64,000 bases of DNA from Luteibacter aegosomatissinici (lineage in GTDB: Bacteria > Pseudomonadota > Gammaproteobacteria > Xanthomonadales > Rhodanobacteraceae): contig NZ_CP095742.1 of assembly GCF_023078495.1 (NCBI RefSeq), forward strand, positions 4,759,501-4,823,500. The letters are read 5' to 3'. The notes under the pieces were generated by a model. That model did no database searches and was not told the origin of the DNA. It saw only the letters and a program-made list of their open reading frames with translations. The position numbers and the translations under genes are program-made. Below are positions 53,847-61,086 of this stretch, piece by piece (position 1 is the stretch's first letter; each line of letters begins with the position of its first letter).

Positions 53847-53865
53847 TTTAGAAATCCGTTCTAAA
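53847..53865. promoter_or_regulatory. Perfect 7-5-7 palindrome upstream of the EAL-GGDEF gene
   Basis: TTTAGAA-ATCCG-TTCTAAA in an A+T-rich stretch, 50 bases before the start at 53797. Likely operator or activator site. The other gene whose end is near (histidine phosphatase, stop 53956) is upstream on the same strand. Confidence 0.55.
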
Positions 53866-53955
53866 TCAATTATTTCTGATATGTGACAGTGTGCGTTTCC
53901 TCTCCATGAAAACGCCCGTCGTGAGCGCGGCGGTCGAAGCGCCGCGCCAGGCCGC

Positions 53956-54573
53956 TCAGGCCGCGGTCTCTGCCTTTGCCACGGCAAGCGGATCCAGGTT
54001 CCAGGCATCGACCTGCAACGTTCCCTCGCGCACATGCATCGGCGTGTAGCCGCAATTGCCATGGCGGAAGGTCGAGAAGTCGGCGCTGCCATGCAGCGTG
54101 CCCAGCAACGCGGAGATGGACTGGCCATGCGTGATGACGGCCACGTTGCGATAGGGGAGCGTAAGCGCATCGTCGAGCGCGGCCATGACCCGGGCGGCGA
54201 CCTCGCGCAGCGACTCGGAGCCGGGTGCCGTGGCATCGGGATCCGTGCAGCGCACGACGGCCGTCCAGACCGGATCCAGCGCCATCGCATCAAAGTTCTG
54301 GCCCTCGAGTTCGCCGAAGGAACGTTCGACCAGGCGCTCATCGACCGAGACGGTACAGCCCGCGATCCCGGCGACGATTTCGGCGGTGTGCAAGGCACGG
54401 CCCAGGGTGGACGACACAACATGCTCGATGCCGCGCGCCGCGAGCGCCCGACCCAGGGCCTGCGCTTGCTCGATGCCGGCGGCAGTAAGCGGGCTATCGG
54501 CCCTGCCCTGCGCCCGGCGCGCTATGTTCCATTCGGTTTCGCCGTGGCGGCAGACGATCAGGTGTTCAAGCAT
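53956..54573 (-). CDS. Histidine phosphatase superfamily protein
   Basis: 205 aa. The RHGE motif (residues about 9-12, CRHGETEWN) carries the phospho-accepting His; RALHTAE and ERSFGELEG (acid residue) and VITHGQSI (second His) complete the site. This is the CobC/GpmB-like cofactor-independent phosphatase group, which acts on phosphosugars, phosphoglycolate-like or nucleotide substrates. No specific cofactor-biosynthesis neighbour is present, so the substrate is unknown. Confidence 0.9.
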   Translation of the reverse strand: MLEHLIVCRHGETEWNIARRAQGRADSPLTAAGIEQAQALGRALAARGIEHVVSSTLGRALHTAEIVAGIAGCTVSVDERLVERSFGELEGQNFDAMALDPVWTAVVRCTDPDATAPGSESLREVAARVMAALDDALTLPYRNVAVITHGQSISALLGTLHGSADFSTFRHGNCGYTPMHVREGTLQVDAWNLDPLAVAKAETAA

Positions 54574-54613
54574 CGTGGGGACTTCATGGTGCGGGGAACG
54601 CCCATGGTAAACC

Positions 54614-54880
54614 TCAGCGCAACTGGCTGTCCTTGCTGCCGCGCCGGTTATAGCCAGCGAAAGTCGCCGCCTCGTGATCGGCCGCCTCCTGGCAGGCGAC
54701 GCATAGCCGCACGCCGGGGACGGCCTTGCGCCGCGCCTCGGGGATCGGTTTGTCGCATTCCTCGCAGCGCTCCAGCCCAGGGCCCTTGGCCATGTGGCTG
54801 CGCGCGCGCTTCACCGCGTCTTCCACGGTGGCATCGATCTGATCCTGTACGGCGGTATCACCCGCCCATCCCGTAGCCAT
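54614..54880 (-). CDS. TraR/DksA C4-type zinc-finger protein
   Basis: 88 aa. Start 54880 (MATGWAGDTAVQDQ); an in-frame extension to 54961 runs through a REP-like hairpin. The zinc finger is CEECDKPIPEARRKA then RLCVAC, spacing C-x2-C-x17-C-x2-C as in DksA/YbiI. The long coiled coil of full DksA is missing, so it is like YbiI or TraR, which may bind RNA polymerase. Its 5' region lies next to the REP pair at 54904-55008. Confidence 0.88.
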   Translation of the reverse strand: MATGWAGDTAVQDQIDATVEDAVKRARSHMAKGPGLERCEECDKPIPEARRKAVPGVRLCVACQEAADHEAATFAGYNRRGSKDSQLR

Positions 54881-54903
54881 GCCGCACCTCCGGGCTAAAG
54901 ACC

Positions 54904-55008
54904 TGTAAGAGCGCGCTTGCGCGCGATGAGGCCTATATGAAGGCAATAACCTACATTTCAATAGGTTACGCCTTCTCGGCGTGGATCGCGCGCAAGCGCG
55001 CTCCTACA
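54904..55008. repeat. Long nested hairpin: facing REP-like palindromes around an inner inverted repeat
   Basis: REP copy at 54904-54928 (TGTAAGAGCGCGC...) faces its inverse at 54985-55008 (...GCGCGCTCCTACA). Between them is an inner inverted repeat TAACCTA (54947-54953) and TAGGTTA (54962-54968), so the whole 105 bases can fold as one hairpin. It lies between the DksA-like gene start and the fucosidase gene stop. Confidence 0.75.
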
Positions 55009-55015
55009 CGTTCCC

Positions 55016-56467
55016 TCAGGCCCTGGGTTCGTCGTACAGGCCGAATTCCGTGATGCCTGGCTGGCGGCCCTCTACCCACAGGCGTACGCGCTGGGCGGTG
55101 ACGCGGGGCACTTCGTGGAACTGGTAGGCCGCGGGCGTCGCACCGCTGGCGATATCCACCCAGATGCCGCCCTGCTCGACCCGCGCCTTGTACGCCGTGA
55201 TCCGGCTGGTGGTCCCGTAATCAGGATCGCGCGGCTCGATCACGGAAAGCGTGTTGAACGAAATGGGTGCCTCGAAGCGTACTTCGATCCAGCCTTCGGT
55301 CTTGCCGCGATCGGCCAGCCAGTAGGTTCGGAAGTTCTCGTCGAAAGCCAGGTCGGGGCCCACGGCTTCATCGCTCGCGCTGGCCCATGCGGGCTTGCCG
55401 GCTGCCAGGTTCGGCGTGGTGATGGTCACCTGGCGATCGATGGGAGCGACCTTGCCTTCGGGCTTCCACAGGCTACCGATCTCGGCCAGCCGCGCCACGG
55501 CGTTGTCGTCGAAGCGCCCATCGCGGTTTGGCGCGACGTTGAGGATCAGGTTGCAGTGGTTCGCGTTGAACGGCTTCAGCCAGTCATCGACGATGGTTTG
55601 TGCGGATGCGAGCTGCGATGTGGGGTACGAGGTTTTCCAGAACCAGTCGCTTTGCAACGTGGTGCCCGATTGCGAGGGCACCGGGCTATCGGGCGGGATC
55701 TTCTGCCCGGCGTGCTGCTCATACTGCTTGATATCGGTGTAGTACAGCGCCGTACCTGGGTAGCTGCCCGCGTTGTGGTCGGTAAGCAGGCAATCGGGCT
55801 GCAGCGACTTCACCAGGTCGTAGATCTCGCGGTACGGCAGCTCCGCGTACGAGATACGCGACCACGAGGCGTTCCAGCCATCGAGGATCAACGCGGTAAG
55901 CGGGCCATAGTTCGTGAGCAGCTCGGTGATCTGCGCCTTGATCAGCGCCACCTTCTCCGGCGTCACCGTACGCGCGCGGATATCCTGGCGCAGGTCGAGG
56001 ATCGAGAAGTACAGGCAGACCTTGAGCCCGGCCTTGCGGAAGGCGTCGACGTAGGCACGCACCACGTCGTGCGGGTACGACGACTGCATGACATTCGCGC
56101 TGCCGGTCTTCGTCGGCCACAGGCAAAAGCCATCGTGGTGTTTCGTGGTGAGGCAGGCGTAGCCCATGTTCGCCGACTTCGCGGCCTTCGCCCATTGCGC
56201 CGGGTCAAGATGCTTCGGGTTGAAGAGCTTGGGCGAGAGCAGGGGATCACCCCATTCGCGCTCTTCGAACGTGGCCATGTTGAGGTGGATGAACATGCCG
56301 AAGCGAAGTTCGAGAAAGGCTTGCTGCAGATCGCGGAGTTTCGCTGGATCCACCACCACACCGCGTTGTGCGCGCGGCGCTTGCGCAAAAGCCTGCTTCA
56401 CCGGCCACAGGCCGCTCCCCACCACACTGACCAGCGCCAGCGTCTTCGCAAACTCACGTCGGTTCAA
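55016..56467 (-). CDS. Alpha-L-fucosidase (GH29) with a C-terminal F5/8-type C-like domain
   Basis: 483 aa from TTG 56467 (MNRREFAKTLALVS), with GGGGAG 6 bases upstream; the longer frame to 56590 starts inside a REP element. A twin-arginine signal (RREFAK) ends at AQAP. The GH29 barrel (about 50-330) has FGMFIHLNMATF, TTKHHDGFCLWPT and ALILDGWNAS with the nucleophile Asp. C-terminal residues about 370-480 form a discoidin/CBM32-like domain (KPAWASASDE, GWIEVRFEAPISFNTL). It releases L-fucose from glycans in the periplasm or outside. No fucose pathway genes adjoin it. Confidence 0.85.
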   Translation of the reverse strand: MNRREFAKTLALVSVVGSGLWPVKQAFAQAPRAQRGVVVDPAKLRDLQQAFLELRFGMFIHLNMATFEEREWGDPLLSPKLFNPKHLDPAQWAKAAKSANMGYACLTTKHHDGFCLWPTKTGSANVMQSSYPHDVVRAYVDAFRKAGLKVCLYFSILDLRQDIRARTVTPEKVALIKAQITELLTNYGPLTALILDGWNASWSRISYAELPYREIYDLVKSLQPDCLLTDHNAGSYPGTALYYTDIKQYEQHAGQKIPPDSPVPSQSGTTLQSDWFWKTSYPTSQLASAQTIVDDWLKPFNANHCNLILNVAPNRDGRFDDNAVARLAEIGSLWKPEGKVAPIDRQVTITTPNLAAGKPAWASASDEAVGPDLAFDENFRTYWLADRGKTEGWIEVRFEAPISFNTLSVIEPRDPDYGTTSRITAYKARVEQGGIWVDIASGATPAAYQFHEVPRVTAQRVRLWVEGRQPGITEFGLYDEPRA

Positions 56468-56563
56468 CACCCTCTCCCCGCGATGGCATGACGACCGACT
56501 TTCACCTTTTGCAAGTGACGCTGTCAATGTCACACAAGCCGCTGCCACCAACTGGCGGGAAAG

Positions 56564-56630
56564 CTCGCGCGCAAGCGCGCTCCTACACAAGACCTGCGAG
56601 AGCCCTTGTAAGAGCGCGCTTGCGCGCGAG
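56564..56630. repeat. Outward-facing pair of REP-like palindromes
   Basis: Copy at 56564-56587 ends GCGCGCTCCTACA; copy at 56607-56630 begins TGTAAGAGCGCGC. They flank a 19-base spacer and lie between the fucosidase 5' end and the VOC gene stop (56631). Orientation is the reverse of the 34.2 and 54.9 kb pairs. Confidence 0.75.
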
Positions 56631-57110
56631 TCACGTTGCCGCGGCGCGCATCGCGGCGATATCGATCTTCGTCATGTGCATCAACGCCGCGACGGAGCCG
56701 GGGTTCTGCACCAGTTCCTCGATGTCCACGGGACAAATCTGCCACGACAGGCCGAACTTATCCTTCAACCAACCGCACGCCTGGGCTTTCGGATCACCAC
56801 CTTCGGAAAGCTTTTCCCAGTAATGATCGATCTCCGCCTGGTCCTTGCAGTGCACGACCAGCGACAACGCCTCATTGAATTTGAAGAGGGGGCCGCCGTT
56901 CAACGCCGTGACCGGCTCGCCATCGAGCTCGAATGCCGCGGTCATGACCGAACCTTCGGGCCGCCCGGAAGCAGCGGATGATTCCTTCGAATAGCGCGTG
57001 ACTGCCGTGATACGCGAGTTCGGAAAGATCGTTGTGTAGAACCTCGCTGCCTCTTCAGCCTGGGTATCGAACCACAGGAACGGGGTAATGCGGCGGAATG
57101 GACGGCTCAT
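56631..57110 (-). CDS. VOC-family protein (PhnB/UbiG-like)
   Basis: 159 aa. PhnB-type glyoxalase fold: ITPFLWFDTQAEEAARFYTT, NSRITAVTRYS, VMTAAFELDGEPVTALNGGP and the C-terminal FGLSWQICPVDIEEL. Often mislabelled 3-demethylubiquinone methyltransferase; metal ligands are not obvious. Function unknown. The stop lies directly beside the REP pair. Confidence 0.85.
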   Translation of the reverse strand: MSRPFRRITPFLWFDTQAEEAARFYTTIFPNSRITAVTRYSKESSAASGRPEGSVMTAAFELDGEPVTALNGGPLFKFNEALSLVVHCKDQAEIDHYWEKLSEGGDPKAQACGWLKDKFGLSWQICPVDIEELVQNPGSVAALMHMTKIDIAAMRAAAT

Positions 57111-57139
57111 GGCGTGCTCCTTCGTGGTGGCATCTACCC

Positions 57140-57298
57140 TTACGTCGATCCGCTACCCCCGTTTTCGACATCCGCGTCGCGCTTGTGCTGGGGATCGCCC
57201 GAACCGTGGTTCACCGGTTCCACCGGGCCTGGTGGCTGGCCGTGGGTCGGGTCGCCCGAGCCCGTGGTGGGGTCGTCGTAGGTGTCGCGCGGTGGCAT
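57140..57298 (-). CDS. Small acidic/hydrophilic protein, 52 aa
   Basis: ATG 57298 with GGGAG spaced 7 bases upstream, stop TAA at 57140. The product is rich in Gly, Pro, Asp, His and Thr (repeated GSGDP motifs: TTGSGDPTHG and NHGSGDPQHK) with no hydrophobic core, so it is likely disordered. No family recognised. It lies between the VOC gene and the LysR gene on the same strand. Confidence 0.55.
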   Translation of the reverse strand: MPPRDTYDDPTTGSGDPTHGQPPGPVEPVNHGSGDPQHKRDADVENGGSGST

Positions 57299-57357
57299 GG
57301 CGGCGCTCCCGGCAGGCTGGTCCACCAAGCGAACCACCCTGCCCGTCAACGCTGTGT

Positions 57358-58263
57358 TCACGCGCGGCGGCCCAATGCCACGCAGAAGTCGACGAAGGCC
57401 CGCACCTTGGGTGGCGCGTGCCTGCGGGAGGGATAGAACGCGTACAGCGGGAAGGTCTCTTCCGCGTGGCCGGGGAACAGTTCCACCAGCCGGCCGTCTT
57501 CCAGGGCGTCGCGCACGCTGATCTCGAGCACCTGCGCGATACCGGCGCCTGCGACGCAAAGACCGTACATGGTCGCCGAGTCCGTCACCAGGATCGGGCC
57601 TTTCGTCTCCACCACGGTGACCTTGCCGCGGCGGTGGAACTCCCATTCGAAGGGCCGGCGGGTCACGGGGTCGCGGAACTGGATGCAGCTGTGTGACACC
57701 AGATCCTTCGGGGTGCGCGGCTGGCCATGGGCCGCGAGGTAAGCAGGTGCGGCAACCGTCAGCACGCGGGTATCAAGCAGCTTGCGGGCGACCAGGGATG
57801 ACGACGGAGGCACGCCAAAGCGCACGGCCACGTCGATGCCCTCGGCCACCAGGTCGCCCAGCTCGTCGCGCGTCACGATCTCGATCTCCAGCGCGGGGTG
57901 CTGGGCCAGGAAGGCGGCCAGCCGGGGCGCCACGACCAACCGCGAAAACATCGGATCGAGGCTGACCCGGATACGGCCGCGGACCGCCTGGGCATCGCCT
58001 GCCGCCGCGAGGGCAGCGTCCTCGATGCCCGAAAGCAAGGGGCCCACCTGGGCCACCAGGCGTTCGCCTTCGTCGGTGAGGTGGACGGAGCGGGTCGTGC
58101 GCTGAAGGAGCCGTACGCCCAGGCGGGTTTCCAGGCGGCCGATGGCGCGGCTGACGCCGGAGGGTGAAAGGCCCAGTGCCTCGGCGGCGCGGGCGAAATT
58201 GCCCGTTTCCACGACGGAGACAAGGACGCTCAGGTTACCCAGCAGGCGGCCATCGGTGGACAT
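57358..58263 (-). CDS. LysR-family transcriptional regulator
   Basis: 301 aa from ATG 58263. wHTH at 1-60: LGNLSVLVSVVETGNFARAA then LSPSGVSRAIGRLETRLG. Effector domain from about residue 92 (RIRVSLDPMFSRLVVAPRLA, IDVAVRFG, AGAGIAQVLEISV). The upstream inverted repeat TCGTGC-N7-GCACGA (58273-58291) just before the start is a plausible autoregulatory LysR box. The upstream neighbour copB is on the same strand, so a divergent target is lacking. Confidence 0.9.
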   Translation of the reverse strand: MSTDGRLLGNLSVLVSVVETGNFARAAEALGLSPSGVSRAIGRLETRLGVRLLQRTTRSVHLTDEGERLVAQVGPLLSGIEDAALAAAGDAQAVRGRIRVSLDPMFSRLVVAPRLAAFLAQHPALEIEIVTRDELGDLVAEGIDVAVRFGVPPSSSLVARKLLDTRVLTVAAPAYLAAHGQPRTPKDLVSHSCIQFRDPVTRRPFEWEFHRRGKVTVVETKGPILVTDSATMYGLCVAGAGIAQVLEISVRDALEDGRLVELFPGHAEETFPLYAFYPSRRHAPPKVRAFVDFCVALGRRA

Positions 58264-58272
58264 GAAGAGCAC

Positions 58273-58291
58273 TCGTGCGTTGGATGCACGA
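58273..58291. promoter_or_regulatory. Inverted repeat TCGTGC-N7-GCACGA before the LysR gene
   Basis: Arms 58273-58278 and 58286-58291 lie 10 bases upstream of the LysR ATG and fit the size of a LysR-type box. It may be used for autoregulation. Confidence 0.4.
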
Positions 58292-58335
58292 ACAATCTTC
58301 CCGTGGTGCATGACAGTCAATAATACGTGGGGCTG

Positions 58336-59274
58336 TCAGAACCAGAGGCGGAGACCGGCGACCCAGCGCCGATCGGTGATGCGGCGGCCTTGTTCGCTGG
58401 CGAGGTCGGCCGTGGCGCCGGTGAGGTGCTCCCACGCCACCCCGACATACGGTGCGAACGCGCGGGTGAACTCATAACGCAGGCGCAAGCCGCCTTCGAC
58501 CGACGAAAGGCCGGACCTTATCAAACGGCGCTCGTCATCCTTGCCGTAGGCATTCGCCTCCAGTTCGGGCTGCAGGATCAGGCGCTGGGTGATACGCAGT
58601 TCGTACTCCGCGCGAACGCGCGCTGCCGTGCGCCCGCCCTGCCCCACGTACGCCGTGGCCTCCAGTTCGAACCAGTAAGGCGCGAGGCCCTGCAAGCCAA
58701 ACGCGGCCCATTGCCGTTTCGGGCCCTCCCCGAAATCGCTGCGTACGCCGAGCTGGGTATCCCAGAACGTTGCTACGGCATGACTCCAGAAAAGCTCCGC
58801 ATCGCCATCGTGTGGACGGCTCCCCTCGCGCTCGCCTTCGCTGCGGAACCACACCTTGTCGCTGTCGTTGCCATACCAGCCTTCCGCTTCCCACGACTGG
58901 CCGTGACCGCCCTGCCCTGCAAAGGCTTCGAGCCTGTCCAGCAAGAACATCGCGTTCGGTGCCGTGTCATCCATGTCGTGCATGGCCATGCCGTGCATCG
59001 CCGCCGGAGCGACACCATCCGACCAATCGGGGCTGCGTGCATCGGCGGGCGCACTGCCGCCTTGCATGGCGCCCATTTTCATATCGCTTTCGCCGGCCGC
59101 CCCACTCATGCCACCCATGTCGTGCATGCCGCTCATGTCGTGGGCGGCGTGGGGATCCTGCGTTGGCGGCGCATCGTGATGCATGGCGCCATGGTCCATG
59201 CCTTCCATCGCCGGCATCTCCTGCGCGAGCGCCGCGAACGGGCACAACGCAACGATCCACAACCAGCGCCTCAT
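58336..59274 (-). CDS. copB: Copper resistance protein B (outer membrane)
   Basis: 312 aa with signal peptide (MRRWLWIVALCPFAALA). An N-terminal Met/His-rich segment (about 20-105: MEGMDHGAMHH, HAAHDMSGMHDMGGM, MAMHDMDD) is the copper-binding region of CopB. The C-terminal half is an outer-membrane beta-barrel (FWDTQLGVRSDFG, LEATAYVGQGGRTAARVRAE region) ending in WVAGLRLWF with terminal Phe. The ATG overlaps the copA stop (ATGA). It binds or exports copper at the outer membrane with CopA. Confidence 0.92.
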   Translation of the reverse strand: MRRWLWIVALCPFAALAQEMPAMEGMDHGAMHHDAPPTQDPHAAHDMSGMHDMGGMSGAAGESDMKMGAMQGGSAPADARSPDWSDGVAPAAMHGMAMHDMDDTAPNAMFLLDRLEAFAGQGGHGQSWEAEGWYGNDSDKVWFRSEGEREGSRPHDGDAELFWSHAVATFWDTQLGVRSDFGEGPKRQWAAFGLQGLAPYWFELEATAYVGQGGRTAARVRAEYELRITQRLILQPELEANAYGKDDERRLIRSGLSSVEGGLRLRYEFTRAFAPYVGVAWEHLTGATADLASEQGRRITDRRWVAGLRLWF

Positions 59275-60956
59275 GACACCACCACTTCGCGGAACATGCC
59301 CGCTTCCATGTGGTAAAGCATGTGGCAGTGGAACGCCCAGCGTCCCGGGTTATCGGCGGTCACCGCGTAACTCACTTGCTGCGCAGGTTGCACGTTCACC
59401 GTGTGCTTGCGCACCTGGAAACGTCCATCGGGTGATTCCACGTCGCTCCACATGCCATGCAGGTGGATCGGGTGGTTCATCATGGTGTCGTTCACCAGGG
59501 TGACGCGCAGGCGCTCACCTTTTCGGAAGTGCACCGGCTTCGCCTGCGAGTACTTCAGGCCATCAAAACCCCAGGCGAACCGCTCCATATTGCCGGTGAG
59601 GTGCAGTTCGATCGTGCGTGAGGGTTCGCGCGTGTCGTAAGCACCGCCCACGCTGTGCAGATCCGCATACGTGAGCACACGGTGCGTGCGCTCACGCAAA
59701 CCTACACCTGGGTCATCGAGGTTCGTACGTGGCATGTCCACGCGCATATCCACGTTGGGGCCATATTCCGTGCTGGCGTGGTGCGCCATCACCATGGCGC
59801 CGTCGGTGGCGTCATCGGCCATCGAACCCATCATGTCGCGCATGGCCAGCCGTGGCCGTGGGTCCAGCGCGGGGATGTCGGCACGCATGCCGGGGCGTGG
59901 CGCCAGCGTGGCGCGTGCATAGCCTGCGCGATCGATCGACTGCGCGAAGACGGTGTACGCCCGGTCTTCCGTGGGCGTAACGATCACGTCGTACGTTTCC
60001 GCCGCGGAAAGCCGCAGTTCATCGACCTCCACCGGCAGCACGTCTTGCCCATCTGCCGCGACCACTTGCATGCGCAAGCCCGGGATACGCAGGTCGAAAA
60101 TCGAGTTGGACGACCCATTGATGAGCCGCAGCCGCACGCGCTCGCCCGGCTTGAATTCACCGGTCCAGTTTCCTGCGGGCGCCGTGCCGTTGACCAGGTA
60201 CGTGTAGGTGCTGGCCGAGATATCGGCCAGGTCAGTGGGATTCATGCGCATCTGGTTCCACATGCGGCGCATGGCCACTGCATCGTGGAAGCCCTTCTCC
60301 CGCGCATCGCGCAGGAAGCCGGCGAGCGTGGGTTGCCCGTAGTTGTAGATATCCGAGCGCGTCCGCAGCTTCGCGTAAACGCGTTCGGGGTCTTCGTCGG
60401 TCCAGTCGCTGATCAGGATCACGTGCTCGCGATCCGCAGGGTAGCGCTCGCCGCCAGCCGGGTCGATCACGATGGCGCCGTACAGGCCGCTCTGCTCCTG
60501 GAAGCGGCTGTGTGCGTGGTACCAGTACGTGCCGGCCTGTTTCGCCGGGAAACGATAGGTGAAGCGCGAGCGGGCCGGTATGCCATCGAAGCTCAGGCCC
60601 GGCACGCCATCCTGGTCCGCGGGCACGATCAGGCCATGCCAGTGGATGGAGGTCACGGTATCCAGCTGGTTCTCGATAGCGATGCTCACGTCGTCGCCCT
60701 CGCGCCAGCGCAAGGTCGGGCCGGGGACGCCGCCACCCAGCGTGACCGCCTTGCGGGCACGCCCGGTGAAATCCACGGCCGCCTCACTCACCGCCAACTG
60801 GAACGCTGGCCCGCGCAGGTCGGCCACCCGTGGCATGGATGCCTGCGCGAAAACGGGGCGTACCGCGCCGGTGGCGAGGCCTACCCCGGCCACGGCCAGG
60901 CCTTGCACGAAGCGGCGGCGCGCGGGGTCAATGGGGGCAAGACGTGGGCCGTGCAT
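59271..60956 (-). CDS. copA: Copper resistance multicopper oxidase CopA
   Basis: 561 aa from ATG 60956, with a twin-arginine signal (RRRFVQGLAV to FAQA). Cupredoxin copper ligands: IHWHGLIVP, YHAHSRFQEQSG, HPIHLHGMWSD and HCHMLYHMEAGM. The Met-rich MRDMMGSMADDATDG segment is the type seen in CopA/PcoA, which oxidises Cu(I) in the periplasm. The four ligand motifs are intact. The operon order copA-copB is standard, with a 4-base overlap; no CopRS or CopL gene is in the window. Divergent from ligD with 130 bases between starts. Confidence 0.93.
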   Translation of the reverse strand: MHGPRLAPIDPARRRFVQGLAVAGVGLATGAVRPVFAQASMPRVADLRGPAFQLAVSEAAVDFTGRARKAVTLGGGVPGPTLRWREGDDVSIAIENQLDTVTSIHWHGLIVPADQDGVPGLSFDGIPARSRFTYRFPAKQAGTYWYHAHSRFQEQSGLYGAIVIDPAGGERYPADREHVILISDWTDEDPERVYAKLRTRSDIYNYGQPTLAGFLRDAREKGFHDAVAMRRMWNQMRMNPTDLADISASTYTYLVNGTAPAGNWTGEFKPGERVRLRLINGSSNSIFDLRIPGLRMQVVAADGQDVLPVEVDELRLSAAETYDVIVTPTEDRAYTVFAQSIDRAGYARATLAPRPGMRADIPALDPRPRLAMRDMMGSMADDATDGAMVMAHHASTEYGPNVDMRVDMPRTNLDDPGVGLRERTHRVLTYADLHSVGGAYDTREPSRTIELHLTGNMERFAWGFDGLKYSQAKPVHFRKGERLRVTLVNDTMMNHPIHLHGMWSDVESPDGRFQVRKHTVNVQPAQQVSYAVTADNPGRWAFHCHMLYHMEAGMFREVVVS

Positions 60957-61086
60957 GGCGTGCGAACATCCGGTGACGTTTCTGGAACCACGAGCGTAGC
61001 CACGCCACGTAGGCGCCGACAACTCTGGAGAAGGCTCCGTGCGGGCTGCACGGCCTGTTCACCGCGGGGCTTTAATCATCCTTGCC

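Noticed and set aside
55115-56491. 458-codon plus-strand open frame
   Set aside because: Antisense to the GH29 fucosidase gene.
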